Assembly (NCBI GenBank): GCA_030248195.1
Contig: JASAND010015667.1
Coordinates: forward strand, 29,372-93,371
Direction of reading: 5' to 3'
Length of the DNA stretch: 64,000 nucleotides
DNA from: Trissonchulus latispiculum
Taxonomy: Eukaryota > Nematoda > Enoplea > Enoplida > Ironidae
A program made the position numbers and the translations under genes. The notes under the pieces were generated by a model that was given only the letters and a program-made list of their open reading frames with translations, did no database searches and was not told the origin of the DNA. Shown one piece after another: positions 1 through 10,226 of this stretch; positions within the stretch are counted from its first letter, which is position 1; each line of letters opens with the position of its first letter.

Positions 1-1376
1 CCATTTCGTTGTACGGAAGCTAACCTATAATATCCTATTATTCACGTGTTCCAGATTTCTTCAACTTTAAAAGAATAATCTTTGGATCTTTACCACCTTG
101 TGAAGAATTCCACAATCGTTGTGCCAAGAGTACGTAATTACATAACAAGCGTCATATTCTAAGTATTACCAGTGGGTTTACTCCACGTTACGGTTGGTTC
201 CCTCCCCCCAAATTGGACACTAGTGGATCAGAGACATTCGCCCGCTATGCTTGTGTTCAAAACCTTGCCACCGACACAAAATTCGCTCCCTTCCTAATAG
301 ATACAGTAAGCTGGTCAAACTCCATTTTGTACTCTAGGTCTACATCTCTGGCCTAGTTCTACCTCATGATCATTTTCAGTATTGGAGCAGGGCTAGACGT
401 AAGCAGGACTACCTGATAAGTAGAATTTGTCTTGATCCATGACTATACGGCGCACATACCTGTAATTCAGCGAAATAGCCAGAATTCATAGAACTAAATT
501 TAAAATCTGAATCATAAAGGAAGTCGGAAAATATTTCTTAACCGAACTGATTCTTGTTAGCTTATAGAAACATTAGAAACATTTGTTGCCATGACAACGT
601 CAGTCCATCTTTTCATAGAGTCAGCCAGCTTACACTGTGGGCATTAACAGACAGTCAGTTGTCAAGATGGAGGTATAAACTGTGAACACAAAATGTTCCT
701 AGTTAAATGGCAGAATTGAGTACACATCTAATACCTAATTGTAGCAGCTCGGAGACTTTTGTTTCTACAGTAACTGCCTAATTCGCCCTTTTCTAGGTTG
801 ACTAACTAACTAAGTTGTCAAACTGTGCAAAATAGGTAATAATCCTCCCCACCACGAGGTTCAGCCATAAAATTCTTGCATATCGGGGGAATCTTTTATG
901 TTGTCTTTGCAAATCGCATTCCTAATTTTCCAGTAAACGTAAAGTAAAGTAAATTTCGATTGCCCTAGACAAATATGACAAAAAGAGATTCATAATGGAA
1001 TTAGTCAAACGTGACGCAAAATAAACCAGAAAATGGTCAAAAAAGTGGTCTCAACTAGTTAATCTGTGGGGAAGAACTCCTATGTCATGGATTTGTGAAA
1101 AACGACCAATGATCATCCATATGGAATGTAGTTATTTAGTAATGTCCAAGCATTAATTGTATAAATGGTTTTATGTTTGCCAAGCCAGAGTTGCTAGTAC
1201 TCAACATTAAGGGAAATTCTTAAATAGGGTCCAGGAATTGCACTCAATTAGGTTAGAAGTCTTAGTCTCGCTGATGATTCTAGGTGTAATTAAGTTTAAA
1301 TATAGTTTAATTTACTAACAATATTAATTTAGAAGTTGTACGAAGGGTTAATTCGGTCACCTATTCCCTAATAACC
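1..1376. other. AT-rich stretch without a recognised gene
   Basis: No reading frame of useful length and no recognisable domain. A fragment at about 124-240 starts CAAGAGTACGTAAT and later has a C-run followed by AAATTGGACACTAGTGGA. Both resemble pieces of the foldback elements at 10227 and 58702. No matching right end was found, so it may be a decayed relic or chance. Confidence 0.5.
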
Positions 1377-1512
1377 GGAGTTGTCACTCCACTCGACCTT
1401 AAACGGCAGTATCTTGATAAATCTTAAAGAAAATCAGTGAGTTGTTACTCCCCACGAAGAAAAATATTGACATTTTGACTAATCTTAATCGTATTAATGA
1501 GTTGTCACTCAT
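1377..1512 (+). other. Three hairpins with a TTGTYA loop
   Basis: Three small inverted repeats share the loop TTGTCA or TTGTTA but have different stems: GGAG/CTCC at 1377-1390, GAG/CTC at 1439-1450, and ATGAG/CTCAT at 1497-1512. The same loop recurs in further hairpins up to 6598. Function unknown. Confidence 0.5.
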
Positions 1513-1915
1513 AACCTGAGTCAAGAATGGCCTCTTTTCACCACTTCGTACATTTTTCATTGACTGAACATGAGTTAGCAGGAAGTCACTAATCTGTAAT
1601 AAGGAATTTACACGTCTACTAAGCTGAAAATCGGTCGTAAAATTACCTATAAAGTGGAAATTTACACTAAAAATGACAAATATTGGAAGATGGTTCGATT
1701 CTAGGCACTAAATAGCTAAGTACGAAGTTAGATAGGGTTAATTAGTGATAATTATTATTAATTAGGTGATAATTAGCTAATTTTGACAATTTTGGTCCGA
1801 AACATGACTTGGGCTTATATGAAAGAGAATTTGACACTGATTCCAAAAATCCAAGCCAGACTTTTTAACTCCCAAAATTAAGAAAGTTATAAGTAAAAAT
1901 GTCTTTTAACAAGAT

Positions 1916-2057
1916 TACGTTTTGTTGTGTAATCTTAACACTCCAAAAAGGAGTGTTCTAAAAAGGTTTATGTTTTGGTTTGACTTAAGTCAAACCTTTT
2001 TCTTTCTCCTTTTCTTTTCTCCATTCTGTTGGGCCTGTTTCTTCTAGGGCCCAACAG
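1916..2057. repeat. Two larger hairpins
   Basis: ATTAC/GTAAT arms flank a T/G-rich loop near 1915-1940. A 10-bp stem, CTGTTGGGCC with GGCCCAACAG, flanks an 11-12-nt loop at about 2025-2057. No gene is visible around them. Confidence 0.45.
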
Positions 2058-2188
2058 TTGTCTTCCCCTTGAACTTTTGGCCGAAGACAAAGCCAACAAG
2101 AAGGAAAAGAAAATTTAACGTAGTTTAGGCCCAAGTAATAACAAGAAGGGGGCCGTTGGCCTTTAGTAATAAAATCCTAATAAAAAGT

Positions 2189-2382
2189 AGCTAGGATTAC
2201 GTACGTAGGTATGTATTATGTGATTATGTAATTTCTAACCTCTTGAAAATTACGCAATTCGCGCAATAATTAGTTAAAGTTCCGAAGCTAGGATTACGTA
2301 CGTAGGTATGTATTATGTGATTATGTAATTTATAACCTCTTGAAAATTATGCAATTCGCGCAATAATTAGTTAAATTTCCGA
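2189..2382. repeat. Tandem duplication, 97-bp unit
   Basis: Two nearly identical 97-bp units (2189-2285 and 2286-2382), each starting AGCTAGGATTACGTACGTAG, with only a few substitutions. No reading frame is maintained. Confidence 0.9.
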
Positions 2383-2578
2383 AATTTTGTAAATTTGTCC
2401 ATTTGGTTGCGTTTATGTGTTAGAGAAAGTTTTGCAAAAGTTTGCTAAAATTCAGGACCCGAAATATATCAAAAAAGGGTCAGTTGGAGGGCAATAATTC
2501 TAAAATCTCATTAATATTGACCCTCGGTGACCAGCTGGCTCACCCCGCCGCTGCGCACCAAGTGCAAAAGGTGCCAAG

Positions 2579-2608
2579 CTTCTAGAAGGTTCTAGAACTT
2601 TCTAGAAG
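2579..2608. promoter_or_regulatory. Six-unit heat-shock element
   Basis: Six contiguous alternating pentamers in exact 5-bp register: cTTCt, aGAAg, gTTCt, aGAAc, tTTCt, aGAAg. This is the nGAAn/nTTCn array bound by heat-shock factor trimers. Three units normally make a site, and six perfect ones are exceptional. It lies 112-141 bp upstream of the Inr/DPE promoter at 2718-2751, a usual distance for an HSF-driven promoter. Confidence 0.75.
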
Positions 2609-2665
2609 CTTTGCCTTAAAGTCTCCCTCCTTAAACAAGCATCCCGAGCTTGCTAATGACCTGTC

Positions 2666-2696
2666 ACCGAGCTGTCAGCAAAACTGTCAGCTCGGT
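2666..2696. repeat. 9-bp stem hairpin between HSE and promoter
   Basis: ACCGAGCTG and CAGCTCGGT pair perfectly around a 13-nt A/C-rich loop. It sits just upstream of the predicted start site. It may be a cruciform or a protein site; no function can be assigned. Confidence 0.6.
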
Positions 2697-2717
2697 CCCA
2701 AAATTTTCAGTTTCAAT

Positions 2718-2751
2718 CAGTGTTCGTTTGAGTGCAACCGAGAGCGGTTGC
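2718..2751 (+). promoter_or_regulatory. Inr + DPE core promoter
   Basis: TCAGT at 2718-2722 matches the arthropod initiator, with A2720 as +1. GGTTG at 2747-2751 falls exactly at +28 to +32 and fits the downstream promoter element RGWYV. No TATA box is seen at -30, as expected for an Inr/DPE promoter. The transcript would run rightward into a hairpin-rich leader. No coding product is recognised downstream, so it may drive a non-coding RNA or a retroelement. Confidence 0.5.
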
Positions 2752-2781
2752 TTCCCACCTCCCTTTTAGTGCGTTCTCTAG

Positions 2782-2927
2782 TGCAATTGTCATTGCATGG
2801 GGAATCAAGCGCACTCCCCCTGGTTAGGCCAAAAAATTAGGACTTTTCTGGCCTTCGGGTCAGAAAAGAAATTGAGAAAACAACAACGAACACTCACCAT
2901 TTAGGGCCATATGGGTTTGTTATACCC
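2782..2927 (+). other. Leader hairpins: two TTGTYA loops and a cTTCGg hairpin
   Basis: TGCAA/TTGCA around TTGTCA at 2782-2797 and GGGT/ACCC around TTGTTAT at 2913-2927 extend the loop-conserved family. Between them, 2843-2868 forms an 11-bp stem (one G-U pair) closed by C-TTCG-G, the very stable UUCG tetraloop if transcribed. Confidence 0.5.
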
Positions 2928-2968
2928 GGCCAGAAATCACAACAAGGAATAAAAACCCTAGGAATGGG

Positions 2969-3190
2969 ACGGCCCTTTTGGCCTTATTTTTCTATGTATA
3001 TTGCGGCCTTTGGCCATTTTTCATTGTACGATTTTTTGGGCCTTCGGGCCAATTTTCGATGTCTTTATGAGGCCAATGGGCCACCTTTTTAATGTAAGTT
3101 TGGGCCTTGAGCGCCAATTCTTATCAGTATTTTGGGTCCAAGGCCAGTTTTAATTTCTCTAGCATGTGTGGGCCATTGAGCCACTTTCAG
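2969..3190 (+). repeat. GGCC-hairpin array, ~33-bp period
   Basis: Seven successive units begin with GGCC (or a one-base variant), a 2-5-nt spacer and a second GGCC, followed by a T-rich tail that often ends ATGT. Units start near 2970, 3003, 3040, 3071, 3103, 3136 and 3169. The stem is kept while spacers differ (TTT, TTCG, AATG, TTGA and so on). A start codon at 3107 opens a 95-codon frame running on to 3394, but it looks accidental. Confidence 0.6.
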
Positions 3191-3239
3191 TTCTTTTATT
3201 TTAAATCGTTATTAATATCATTTTATTATTTTAATAAAA

Positions 3240-3290
3240 GGGGCAGCTCATGTAAACCCCTCCTGTTCGATGGAGGACTTGAGAATTGCT
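3240..3290 (+). other. Structured module, copy 1
   Basis: GGGGCAGCTCATGTAAAC leads into an outer stem CTCA/TGAG (3247-3250, 3280-3283) and an inner stem CCTCC/GGAGG (3259-3263, 3272-3276) with the 8-nt loop TGTTCGAT. Copy 2 at 4194 keeps the same design with compensating stem changes. Confidence 0.45.
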
Positions 3291-3616
3291 CCTACTTTTG
3301 TTATTCTGTTTTTATATCCGACACACTCTTACTATCGAGGTTTGCTGACCTCCACCCCTCGTTATTATATTTTTCCTTTCTATTCTCTATTTAATATTTA
3401 TTCTCTAAACCAGCACTTTTTACTATTTTTATAAGGCCCGTTTGGCCAGTAATTTCAGGGTTTTGACATAGAATACGGGATTATTAAGTGGGGACCCACC
3501 CCCTAAGTTTGAGTTAGAGGGTCCCTTTGCTACGACCCTAGGATATTAAGTTAGTAATAGGAATATTTGCCCCCACAGCCGGCAACTAGGACTTACCGGC
3601 CATATTGTTGCCTCAC

Positions 3617-3630
3617 GGCTTTGTCAAGCC
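3617..3630 (+). other. TTGTCA-loop hairpin
   Basis: GGCT, TTGTCA, AGCC: another member of the family at 1377-6598, with a stem sequence unrelated to the others. Confidence 0.45.
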
Positions 3631-3776
3631 TCAAAAATCATTGTCTGTATTTTGTTTTATTTCAGCGTTAGGTCGGTGCTTAAATTAATAGGCGTTCTAA
3701 AAAGTGAAACTAACTCTAAATCAGCGTTTAAAAACAACTAGTCAACTTTTTAATTATTAATTATCGAGCGTTTCCA

Positions 3777-3953
3777 GGGGAATGACCGGCTTCCCCAGTA
3801 GTTTGGTTAATTATTATTAGTAGTTTTGATTTTGTAATGATTGCTTAGCAATCATTACTCACGTGGCTTTCTAAACTTCAAAACTTTCCTCAAAGTATTA
3901 CAAAGTTCTCAAAGTTCTGCGCTACAAGTCGAGTTTTAAAACCCTAAAACTCG
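3777..3953. repeat. Three perfect-stem hairpins
   Basis: GGGGAA/TTCCCC with an 8-nt loop (3777-3796). GTAATGATTGC/GCAATCATTAC with a TTA loop (11-bp stem, 3834-3858). CGAGTTTTA/TAAAACTCG with a 6-nt loop (3930-3953). No coding sequence nearby. Confidence 0.6.
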
Positions 3954-4193
3954 CACCAAAATCTCAACCAATTTTCTCTTAAAGTAACAGTTAATGTTAT
4001 TAAGATAGGTTTGAAATAATAGCTAGGAAGTCAGAATAGCAAGTGCATTTAGGACTAGACTTGCCTGAATTGTTTTGTAACCATGCTTGTAACTTGGAAT
4101 TAGTTAGGTAGTAATTGGCTAAGAAATTGTATGTTTGAGTGTATGTTTGCGCGTGTAAATGTGTGTTGATAGCTCCTGTGACTGTGCTTCTAT

Positions 4194-4244
4194 GGGGTAA
4201 CTCACGTAAACTCCTTCCGTCCGACGAGGGTTGTGAGCTCTGCC
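4194..4244 (+). other. Structured module, copy 2
   Basis: Starts GGGGTAACTCACGTAAAC. The outer stem CTCA/TGAG (4201-4204, 4234-4237) is kept. The inner stem is CCTTC/GAGGG (4213-4217, 4226-4230) with loop CGTCCGAC. Against copy 1, one C-G pair has become T-A and one T-A has become T-G, so pairing survives substitution. Each of the two differing loop positions is still a pyrimidine. Confidence 0.45.
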
Positions 4245-4923
4245 AGAAGCGAATAATGCTCAGGTAATAGGCAGGAAAAGATGCATACTTGTAGTTCATG
4301 TGAATAAACAAACCTAAGGTTGGTATGGGTGTGTTCTAGTCTGAGTGTGGTATAAATGTAGTATAACTGTTCCCTAGTTGGCGGTTTAAGTGTATGAATG
4401 AGGCATCAATGAGTATAACTATTTCTTAATTGGCAGTTTAAGTGTTAGTATAAATGGTGCATATGTGTAGTATAAATGGTTATTACGTAGCTATCCCAAT
4501 AATTGTTTAAATGCTGTATGAACCTTGTTTAGCTAAGAAATAGGATTGCATAACCGAGTATTAGGTTATTTGTGATGCACTAACGTATATGTGATTGTTG
4601 CAAGTTTATGTAGTACGGTTAATAATAATAATTAGGAATGTGATAATGTAAATGCGTGATAACTGACTGTGCATATGCCATGTGTGAAACACCGAAACTA
4701 TAACAAGGTTTACATAATACGCAGGAAAGTAATAGTAGGTAACGTAATTCCAGTGGATGAGTCTTGCGTGCATGTCTGGAAGTCTGCGAAAGTTTGATTA
4801 GGTAGGTAATCTAGGTTAAGATCCTGAATGGCCAATATGCAAAGGAGGTTCAGAACGTGAGATCTAGGGTCACGGGGACCCCGTACTAGGTTCTTATCGG
4901 TCGAAAAGGGGACATCCTCGATT

Positions 4924-4960
4924 CGTCCGCGTAGGCCACTCTTTGTTAAGAGTGCGGACG
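4924..4960 (+). other. Two-stem hairpin with TTGTTA loop
   Basis: The inner stem CACTCT/AGAGTG flanks TTGTTA. The outer stem CGTCCG/CGGACG closes it, with an internal loop on the left side only. This is the strongest structure of the TTGTYA-loop family. Confidence 0.55.
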
Positions 4961-5650
4961 AACCGCATGAAGGAAATTCATCCAGTGCTTGATGTTTACG
5001 CAAAATCGGTACAGTATCCGCTTAAAAATTGTCATTTTCACAATCCCCGTATAAAAAGTATGAGAATCGTACGTAAGACCTATATTGGAGGTAGCTTTTA
5101 GTTTTTAGTATCGTTTCTTCTAAGTTCGAAACCAATACACATTGTTATTGCTACTTTTGGTCAAATTAACTATATTCAGTCTATATTGTGCTCGCAATAA
5201 TGACAGCTGTCACCTTTTTTAGTTCGAGACCGATACATGTTGTTGTTGCCATTTTCGGTTGGTTCAGTCATATTCAACCCAAATTCCGCTCGTAATTATG
5301 ACCGCAGTAACGGTCTGGCACCATTTCATAACAGTGCCTGCGTTTGAAGACAAAGCTAGCAATATTCTGTTACACACTGTTCAGCAAGGGTAAAAGGTCA
5401 ACTTTGCTCAGCCAATAGTCGTTACAAATTTGGTTTATCATAATCTTTCACAAATGGTAATAATAAGCATCGGTAAATCAGTATTATTAGTTAACATTAA
5501 GTAGTAACCAGTAATGTACCTGAAACAAGTGAAATAACAGTTAGTTACGTAGGTATTATGGATAGTTTACTGGAACCATTTTCCAATGAATGCGAAATTA
5601 TCAAAGTGCGTGAATTTAATCAGTTTCCGAAGTTCGATATCTGTTAAAGC

Positions 5651-5820
5651 AGGAAGTTGTTATCTTCCTCGTTTAGGACCCAGGAAATTGGAGGTCTTAA
5701 ACCTAATTACTGTATTTTTATCAAATCTGCGTGTACTCTTTTCTAATTAGTTAATGTTTGTTACAAGTAGGAAGTTGTCACCTTCCTTGTTCGGACCTGG
5801 AAAACGAAAGGTCCTAAATT
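5651..5820 (+). repeat. Duplicated double-hairpin module
   Basis: AGGAAG/CTTCCT hairpins with loops TTGTTAT (5651-5669) and TTGTCAC (5769-5787) are each followed by a second hairpin, GGACC...GGTC or GGACC...GGTCC, and then TTAAA or TAAA. The pair repeats at 118-bp spacing. The loop changes only at the pyrimidines. Confidence 0.55.
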
Positions 5821-6186
5821 CGATTACGCCCGAACAAATTAACGTTACGAGTTCCAAGACGAATGAATATCTGCCCGTTTCGAATAAGTTTAGAAGAATC
5901 CCACTTTCGTGTTTCTGAGTTGAGCGCGCAAGTTGTGTAAGGCGAAATCGGGGTGCAAATACAACTTCTTGCACAAAGATTGCAAGAAATTGTCCGAAGA
6001 ATAGTATTTCGCCCCAAAATTAATTCCTAATGCAGTGACATTGTCAAAACTATCCAACATTACGATATTCTCGCCAAATTTCAAGTTTTCGCGATTAACT
6101 CAAGTTACAAGCCTAGTTCATGTTCAGAACGCCAAAAATGTGAGTAATGGTTGCTGGGTTCGAATCCCGCGCCTATAACTTGTACT

Positions 6187-6205
6187 AATGGGTTTTAACC
6201 CATTT
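6187..6205. repeat. 8-bp stem hairpin
   Basis: AATGGGTT and AACCCATT pair around TT. Just upstream (about 6153-6166), GGTTCGAATCCC matches a polymerase III B box. No A box or cloverleaf could be built, so no tRNA is called. Confidence 0.4.
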
Positions 6206-6583
6206 AATTCAGGTGCGGAAGGACAGTCGCTCTGCCACAGTTCGTATCCTGAATTCCAGACCTCAGGGGTAGTAACGATTCTGTAGTGATTATCAGTTTG
6301 CGAGATTAGTCCGGAAAGGACCAGATTATTGGAAGATTTGCCCTGTTGGATAACTCTGTTTGGAATCAGACTAGCTGAAGGTACATTAGAGGCTGCGTTC
6401 GCCTGATTGATAACTTGAGGCAGAAACGATCACCGGCCTGACAGCACCTATCTCAATTGTGGGACCTAAAACCTAAAAGACGAACCTTGCTTATAACTCT
6501 GAAATCTGAACTTTGCAGTAAATTGAACTTTATTATTTCTACTGAAAATGGGTTCCAATATTTGATCTTTTGGTATGGAAATA

Positions 6584-6598
6584 GGGGTTGTTATCCCC
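6584..6598 (+). other. TTGTTAT-loop hairpin
   Basis: GGGG, TTGTTAT, CCCC: the last seen member of the loop-conserved family. Beyond it the sequence is AT-rich without a recognised gene until 6918. Confidence 0.45.
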
Positions 6599-6917
6599 AC
6601 CTCTCTTGCCTAAGCCTCATCGATTATTAGCAGTGATTAGACTAGAAGACAACAGAAGAGATTAAATTAAGAACTTGTACTAACCCCGTAACCGTATTCC
6701 AGGAAACCCCCAACCGGACCGACCCTTGTATTGTCCCCCCAGGTGACCGAACAGCATCCGAAAGTGCTATTGTTACTGGCATTTCCGGCTCACCCATAGA
6801 CTGGAATCTTGTACTACTAATCCCTTTAATTTAGTTAATTTAACTTGTTGTGTAGATCTTATTATTATTGGTTTATATTGTCCTTGGTAAGGAGAACGGA
6901 CAAAGAGTTTTAATTTA

Positions 6918-7860
6918 AAACACGAGCACAAGCATATAGGGACCGCACAGTAGAGTTTAGTGATAGATTTAGTAGTTAGTTAGTTGACGACAAGAGAAAG
7001 AAAGAAAGAATTAGTTGAGCTGAGTTAAGGAGTCAAAACCTTGTCCCGATCAATAATTACTAATTTGGGTAAAGTGAGTACTGGCAACTCTGGCAAACTA
7101 CTATATTGTTTGCTGATAATTATCGATTTGTATTGTAAATTGCCATTCGTATTGTCCATAGCTTTACTGGCAACTATACCCACTGTACTCACTATTGTTT
7201 CTATTATAATCAGTCTCATTATTTGTATCAATAAATTGCAGTGCCTTATAGTCAGTTTTGTGAGCTAAGGCATCAAATCCTGGTCAAGATATTGGAGCCG
7301 GATCTGACCCCTGAACAAGTAAGCGATTATAATCTGACCCCTTGGTCCCTACAAAGACAATCATCAATTCTTGATCTTGATTTGTCAATCAAGATCTATT
7401 CAGCAAAGTTCATTGTTACTGAACTAAACTTATCCTCCGGAAAGCAAGTGTCGACCCCGCTTGCAAGAGAGATCAGCAGAAGCCCTACCCCTATCAAACG
7501 GACTCACGATCAAGACCCCTATCCAGGTTGGCCGCAGGGAATTCTCAGTTTTGGACACACCACCTTCTGGGAATCCAGTGCCTAAGTTTATCTTCCAGTA
7601 AACGTGCCGACCTTCCGTGCTTTGAAGTGGTTGTCACCCAGAGCTACAAGTGTCTTGTTAGACCGAAACGGAACGGAATTCTGTTGGCAAGAGAATCGGA
7701 GCCCAATCTTAGCCACTGCATTACAGATGCACTGTCCGTTATGAATTGGTTTCCGGGTTTAACTAAAAACAGAAACCAAAACGTATCCAAAATGAGGGAT
7801 GGAAAGCGGTATTCAGTCGAAATCTTTTTCGTGGAGGCATTCCGCCCATGTTAAGACGTA
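6918..7860 (+). repeat. Decayed dispersed element, copy 1
   Basis: Shares blocks in the same order with 13388-14450: a start like ACAAGCATA(T/A)AGGGACCGCAC, a block containing CTTGTCCC, and a block around GTCGACCCCGCTT. Open frames at 7241-7585 (114 codons) and 7528-7854 (108 codons) overlap in different frames and match no family I recognise. It is probably a degraded transposable element with a former coding region; the class is unknown. Confidence 0.5.
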
Positions 7861-9196
7861 GAACCTCATGTAGAGCCTAAAGAATCTGTACCAGATAAAA
7901 GAAGATTCTCAATTTTTTCGTGTCATTCTGTCCAGTACGATTATGACTATGTTGTTACCTATTTTACCAGACACATCAAATGTCATTATGACGTAATTAT
8001 AGGTAAGCAAACTTCTAAAAATTAATCTAGGTATAATGAGAAGGAGTCCACCTGGTTTCTCTCAAATTTAGACTCAAAATTTTCCAGGTATAAACTACAA
8101 AGTTTTGTTTGAAGCCTGAAACGCTGGATCCGTGTGCCCTTGCTCACGTTACTCAGTTCATGACGCAACCTCTTGAAACATTAAAGACCTTTCAACCCTC
8201 CGGAACCCCTGGTTCCAGCAAAGTCGTAAACAGAGGTCACAGTTCGATTGTTTTATTTTAAGATTTTGCCTGGAAAATGTTTACCCCAAGAAGGGGCTGT
8301 TGGGATGATTTAGTAATCAAAACAGGCCCACAAAAATTTGTTTATTAACATACTTCCAAGGCGTTTATAGAATATTGTAAAAGCTTTGTGATTAGTTTTT
8401 TCTTTTTAGATAAACCCGGAAACCAATTCATAATTCATAATTCCATTTATACAGTTCGTTTTAATGCAGCAGCGCTGCAGCAACTTCAATAACACGCAGC
8501 AGTTCGGCATAAAATACCATGATTTTTAAAATAGCTAATAAGAGCGCTATTTTTGCAATAAATCTGAGCCAATCAGCATGCAGCATTAGGATTTATCAAA
8601 ATCACGGGACATTTAAAACAGCCAGTAAGAGTTGAGAAGTACCAGCCAATCAGAATACAGCTTGATTTTTTTATTTAGAATGCTGCAAAATATCAAAAAT
8701 CAAAACTGCGCAGTCTGTTTATTTGTTTTGTTACTGGAATAAAAATCAAAAGTCAACAAATTCAGGTTGAGTCTTGATTTTGGGCGAACTCAAATATCAA
8801 ATGGCTACTTGATACACGGACAATGCATACTAATAACGACGAGGATATTTTTAGATGAAGTATTCAAAATACAAAACCTTCAAAATCTTACTGCTCAGAC
8901 AATGATCGCACAGACTAACAAAAACAAGGCAAGGAAATAACTCTTCAAAACAGATACATATTCAGGATAAAATCCATTTTCTAAATTTGATTTTTCAGTT
9001 TCAGACATGTTTGGTATTTGTTTAGTGAATACTGAAACAGGAGTCACGAAGAAAGATAAGAATTAACTATTTCCTCTGGGAAAAAGCGATCGCCCAAATA
9101 AACCGAGACTGGGGCTGTTAAGCAGTTGTTGGCTTAGATGCATCATGCAATTACACCCAGTCCTTACCTCACGCTACTTCCAGTCTGCCAACTGAG
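7861..9196. other. No recognised gene
   Basis: AT-rich, with frequent stops in all frames. I see no domain, RNA gene or clear repeat boundary. Confidence 0.5.
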
Positions 9197-9204
9197 CAAC
9201 CTAG

Positions 9205-9964
9205 TAGAGACCTTCACTCAGGTCCGTAAGCCCGGCCCGGCCCTGCCAAGACCGAGCCTAAGGTGAAACGGGCCGGGCCGGGCAGGCCGAGGTAGAAAAA
9301 ATTTGGGTGCGGGCCGGGCCGGGCCGAGTACTGGAACGGGCCGGGCTTCGGGCCGGGCCTGGTATTTTCATTAGAAGATTTTGCCTTGTTTCTAGTTTCA
9401 GCAGGTTATATTGAAAAGTTTAATCTTTTCCAAATATAATTTTGAATAATCATTGCCACTTTATTTCAATTTTAACTTGATTTCCTTTTTCTTTCAGAGT
9501 TACTGGTGTATGCACTTATCTCATTTACGTTTATGTAACGTAATCTTGTACATTAGCATTTGAAATTAAGTTATTTATATCATTTATTTGCAATATTGGG
9601 AGAGTATACCTTCTTCCTAATTAATTGCAAGGTATATTTGAATCAACAAAACTGGTCAGTCAGTGAATTCTTTCCTACGCTGAACCGCTGACTGTTCTTA
9701 ATCACTCAAAATAAAGATGAGCAACGAGAAATGTTTAAAAATGGTATCTGCCATGAGGTATAAATTTCTATGCATTTTAAACCCTTATTTTTATTTGCCT
9801 AACTTGCCTAACGTTTGAGCTTACGGGCCGGGCCGGGCCGGGGCTAAGTTGGAGCGGGCTGGGCGAGGTCGAAAAGTTTTCAAAAGGGCCGGGCCGGGCA
9901 GAGGTGAAATTTTTACGGGCCGAGCCGGGCCGGGCCTGAAAATTCAGGCCCGTGAAGATCTCCA
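9205..9964. mobile_element. Non-autonomous hAT element with GGGCCGGGC arrays
   Basis: Flanked by an exact 8-bp direct repeat, CAACCTAG (9197-9204 and 9965-9972). Terminal inverted repeats match TRGAGAYCTTCAC; the TAGNG-like start and 8-bp duplication are both hAT hallmarks. About 140 bp at each end is packed with GGGCCGGGC copies in both orientations, while the ~440-bp middle is AT-rich with no transposase. It would need enzymes supplied in trans. Confidence 0.75.
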
Positions 9965-10226
9965 CAACCTAGGCCACAATTGCATACAGCTATAAGATTT
10001 TATATTCAAAGTGAACTGACAATAAACGCACATTGGCTGCATTATATCTCAAATTTGGGCAGCTTGATGCAAAAAATTTTGCTTAAGTTAAATAACGACG
10101 GATCAGTTTTATTGACTTCTTTTTTCATTACTGACCACAAGATTCCATTAGTTTGCAAAACAAACATCTAATGTCAGGGTCAAAGGTCACAAGGTTAGTT
10201 AACAATTAGTTCGCAATTAGTTTAAC

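Noticed and set aside
2185..2385. CRISPR-like or satellite array
   Set aside because: Just two direct copies of a 97-bp unit with no spacers; a simple tandem duplication in an animal-type genome.
6150..6170. tRNA gene suggested by GGTTCGAATCCC
   Set aside because: Only a B-box-like stretch is present. No A box, acceptor stem or anticodon arm could be assembled.
9225..9370. GC-rich block as a CpG-island promoter or rRNA fragment
   Set aside because: It is a GGGCCGGGC array inside a hAT element with clear ends and target duplication; no rRNA sequence is recognised.
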